Source: Ruminococcaceae bacterium AM07-15
Lineage (GTDB): Bacteria > Bacillota > Clostridia > Oscillospirales > Butyricicoccaceae
Length of the DNA: 5,931 nt
Assembly (NCBI GenBank): GCA_003477405.1
Contig: QUDE01000031.1
Location: 1-5,931, forward strand
Reading direction: 5' to 3'
Positions 5,107-5,931 of the stretch are shown here, one piece after another. The notes beneath the pieces were generated by a model. The model was not told the DNA's origin. It worked only from the letters and a program-made list of their open reading frames with translations, and ran no database searches. Positions within the stretch are counted from its first letter, which is position 1. Every line of letters starts with the position of its first letter. Both the position numbers and the translations under genes were made by a program.

Positions 5107-5931
5107 ATGAGAAACAGAAAAGTTCGGCTGCTCAGCCTGCTTCTGGCCACAGTGATGCTGCTGGGCCTGCTGGCTGGTTGCTCCAGCAACGGCGGCGACA
5201 AGAAGGGCACCGGCACCAAGGGCGGCGACAAGGACAGCATCGTCATCGCCACTTCTGGTGAGACTCCCTCTCTGTCTCCCACCGAGCACAATGCGGTGGC
5301 TGGCGACTACATGAACCAGCTGACTTACAGCATGCTCTTCCGTACCGATATGGATCTGAAGCCTCAGCCCCATCTGGTGGAGAGCTATGAAAATGTGGAC
5401 GAGAGCACCTGGCGGTTCAAGATCAAGGAAGGCGTCAAGTTCCACAACGGCGACACTATGACTGCCGACGATGTGGTGGCTTCCCTCCAGTGGGCCCAGG
5501 GCTTTGCCGAAGTCAACCTGTACAACAAGAACTTCGTTTCCATCACCAAGGTGGACGATCTGACTGTTGAAATCAAGACCGATGGCCCTGACGCCATGGT
5601 TCTGAGCAACCTGTGCCATCACGGCAACGCCATCGTTCCCAAGAAGCTCATCGACGAAGGCCACGACTTCAACGAAGATCCTGTGGGTTCCGGTCCGTAC
5701 AAGCTGGTTGAGTGGAAGCGCGGCGACAGCCTGACTTTCGAAGCTTTTGACGATTACTTCCTGGGCGCTCCTAAGATCAAGAACATGACCTGGAAGATCA
5801 TCCCCGAAGGCTCTTCCCGTACCATCGCTCTGGAAGCTGGCGAAGTGGACTTCGTGGTGGAAGTAGAAGCCATGGACGGCGACCGTCTGAAGGAAAACTC
5901 TGATCTGACTGTGATCGAGTACAACTCCACA
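5107..5931 (+). CDS. ABC transporter solute-binding lipoprotein, SBP family 5 (copy 4, 3' end outside window)
   Basis: The first 275 codons of a fourth binding lipoprotein, open to the window edge; about 235 residues are expected to lie beyond if it matches the other copies. The signal peptide is almost that of copy 2 (MRNRKVRLLSLLLATVMLLG) with lipobox LAGC ending at Cys25, then a Gly/Lys/Thr linker. Family landmarks are ETPSLSP, NQLTYSMLF, LVESYE, TWRFKIKEGVKFHNGDTM with DDVVAS, CHHGNAIVPKK (from C170), GSGPY (194-198) and WKIIPEGSSRTIALEAGEVDF. Codon usage is strongly biased towards CTG, AAC, GAC and GGC as in copy 2, which suggests high expression, and it shares exact 40-bp and 55-bp blocks with that gene. 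It has its own promoter and a long AT-rich leader. The expected role is surface capture of a peptide-like solute for an importer whose membrane and ATPase parts are not in view; they could lie just to the right. Confidence 0.93.
   Translation, partial: MRNRKVRLLSLLLATVMLLGLLAGCSSNGGDKKGTGTKGGDKDSIVIATSGETPSLSPTEHNAVAGDYMNQLTYSMLFRTDMDLKPQPHLVESYENVDESTWRFKIKEGVKFHNGDTMTADDVVASLQWAQGFAEVNLYNKNFVSITKVDDLTVEIKTDGPDAMVLSNLCHHGNAIVPKKLIDEGHDFNEDPVGSGPYKLVEWKRGDSLTFEAFDDYFLGAPKIKNMTWKIIPEGSSRTIALEAGEVDFVVEVEAMDGDRLKENSDLTVIEYNST

Noticed and set aside
5041..5664. Minus-strand open frames opposite copy 4
   Set aside because: They are antisense to a gene with a clear signal peptide and family motifs, and arise from the same codon-bias effect as opposite copy 2.
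1..5931. CRISPR array, insertion sequence, tRNA or defence system
   Set aside because: There are no regularly spaced repeats, transposase-like frames, terminal inverted repeats with target duplications or tRNA-like foldings. The repeats seen are explained by paralogous genes.

Overview
The window holds four paralogous genes in a row on the + strand. All encode extracellular solute-binding proteins of ABC importers, from the family-5 (SBP_bac_5; oligopeptide, dipeptide and nickel type) group. Two are complete (402-1934, 510 aa; 2408-3943, 511 aa). One is a 5'-truncated remnant (about 4036-4668, the last ~209 residues). One runs off the right edge (5107-5931, first 275 residues). No permease, ATPase, RNA gene, insertion sequence or CRISPR array is visible, and no gene on the minus strand is supported.

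The organism is most likely a Gram-positive anaerobe of the Clostridia, perhaps an Oscillospiraceae/Ruminococcaceae or Lachnospiraceae gut bacterium. The evidence is lipoprotein signal peptides with Cys lipoboxes, strong GAGGTG ribosome binding sites, near-consensus sigma-A -10 boxes, very AT-rich and purine-rich intergenic DNA beside GC-rich, strongly codon-biased genes, and textbook Rho-independent terminators. This placement is inference; no marker gene is present.

Layout. 1-53: terminator of a gene to the left. 54-401: AT-rich control region and leader of copy 1. 402-1934: copy 1, with its terminator at 1971-2006. 2007-2407: A/G-rich control region with a strong promoter (TTGAAT-N17-TATAAT) and an ~80-nt leader. 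2408-3943: copy 2, with its terminator at 3963-3996. 4036-4668: copy 3, lacking promoter, signal peptide and N-terminal 60%, fused just past the copy 2 terminator but keeping its own terminator at 4695-4729. 4730-5106: control region and unusually long AT-rich leader of copy 4. 5107-end: copy 4.

Each intact copy has its own promoter, and the three complete transcription units visible end in a terminator. The array is therefore a set of separately expressed binding proteins rather than one operon. The likely working model is that several lipoproteins with different ligand preferences feed a shared oligopeptide-type permease encoded elsewhere. Signs of array dynamics are the deleted third copy, stretches of near-identity between copies that fit gene conversion, and a clear codon-usage difference between copy 1 and copies 2 and 4. 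A short GCAAA(A)G-TTG-type motif recurs upstream of all three promoters and may mark a common regulator.
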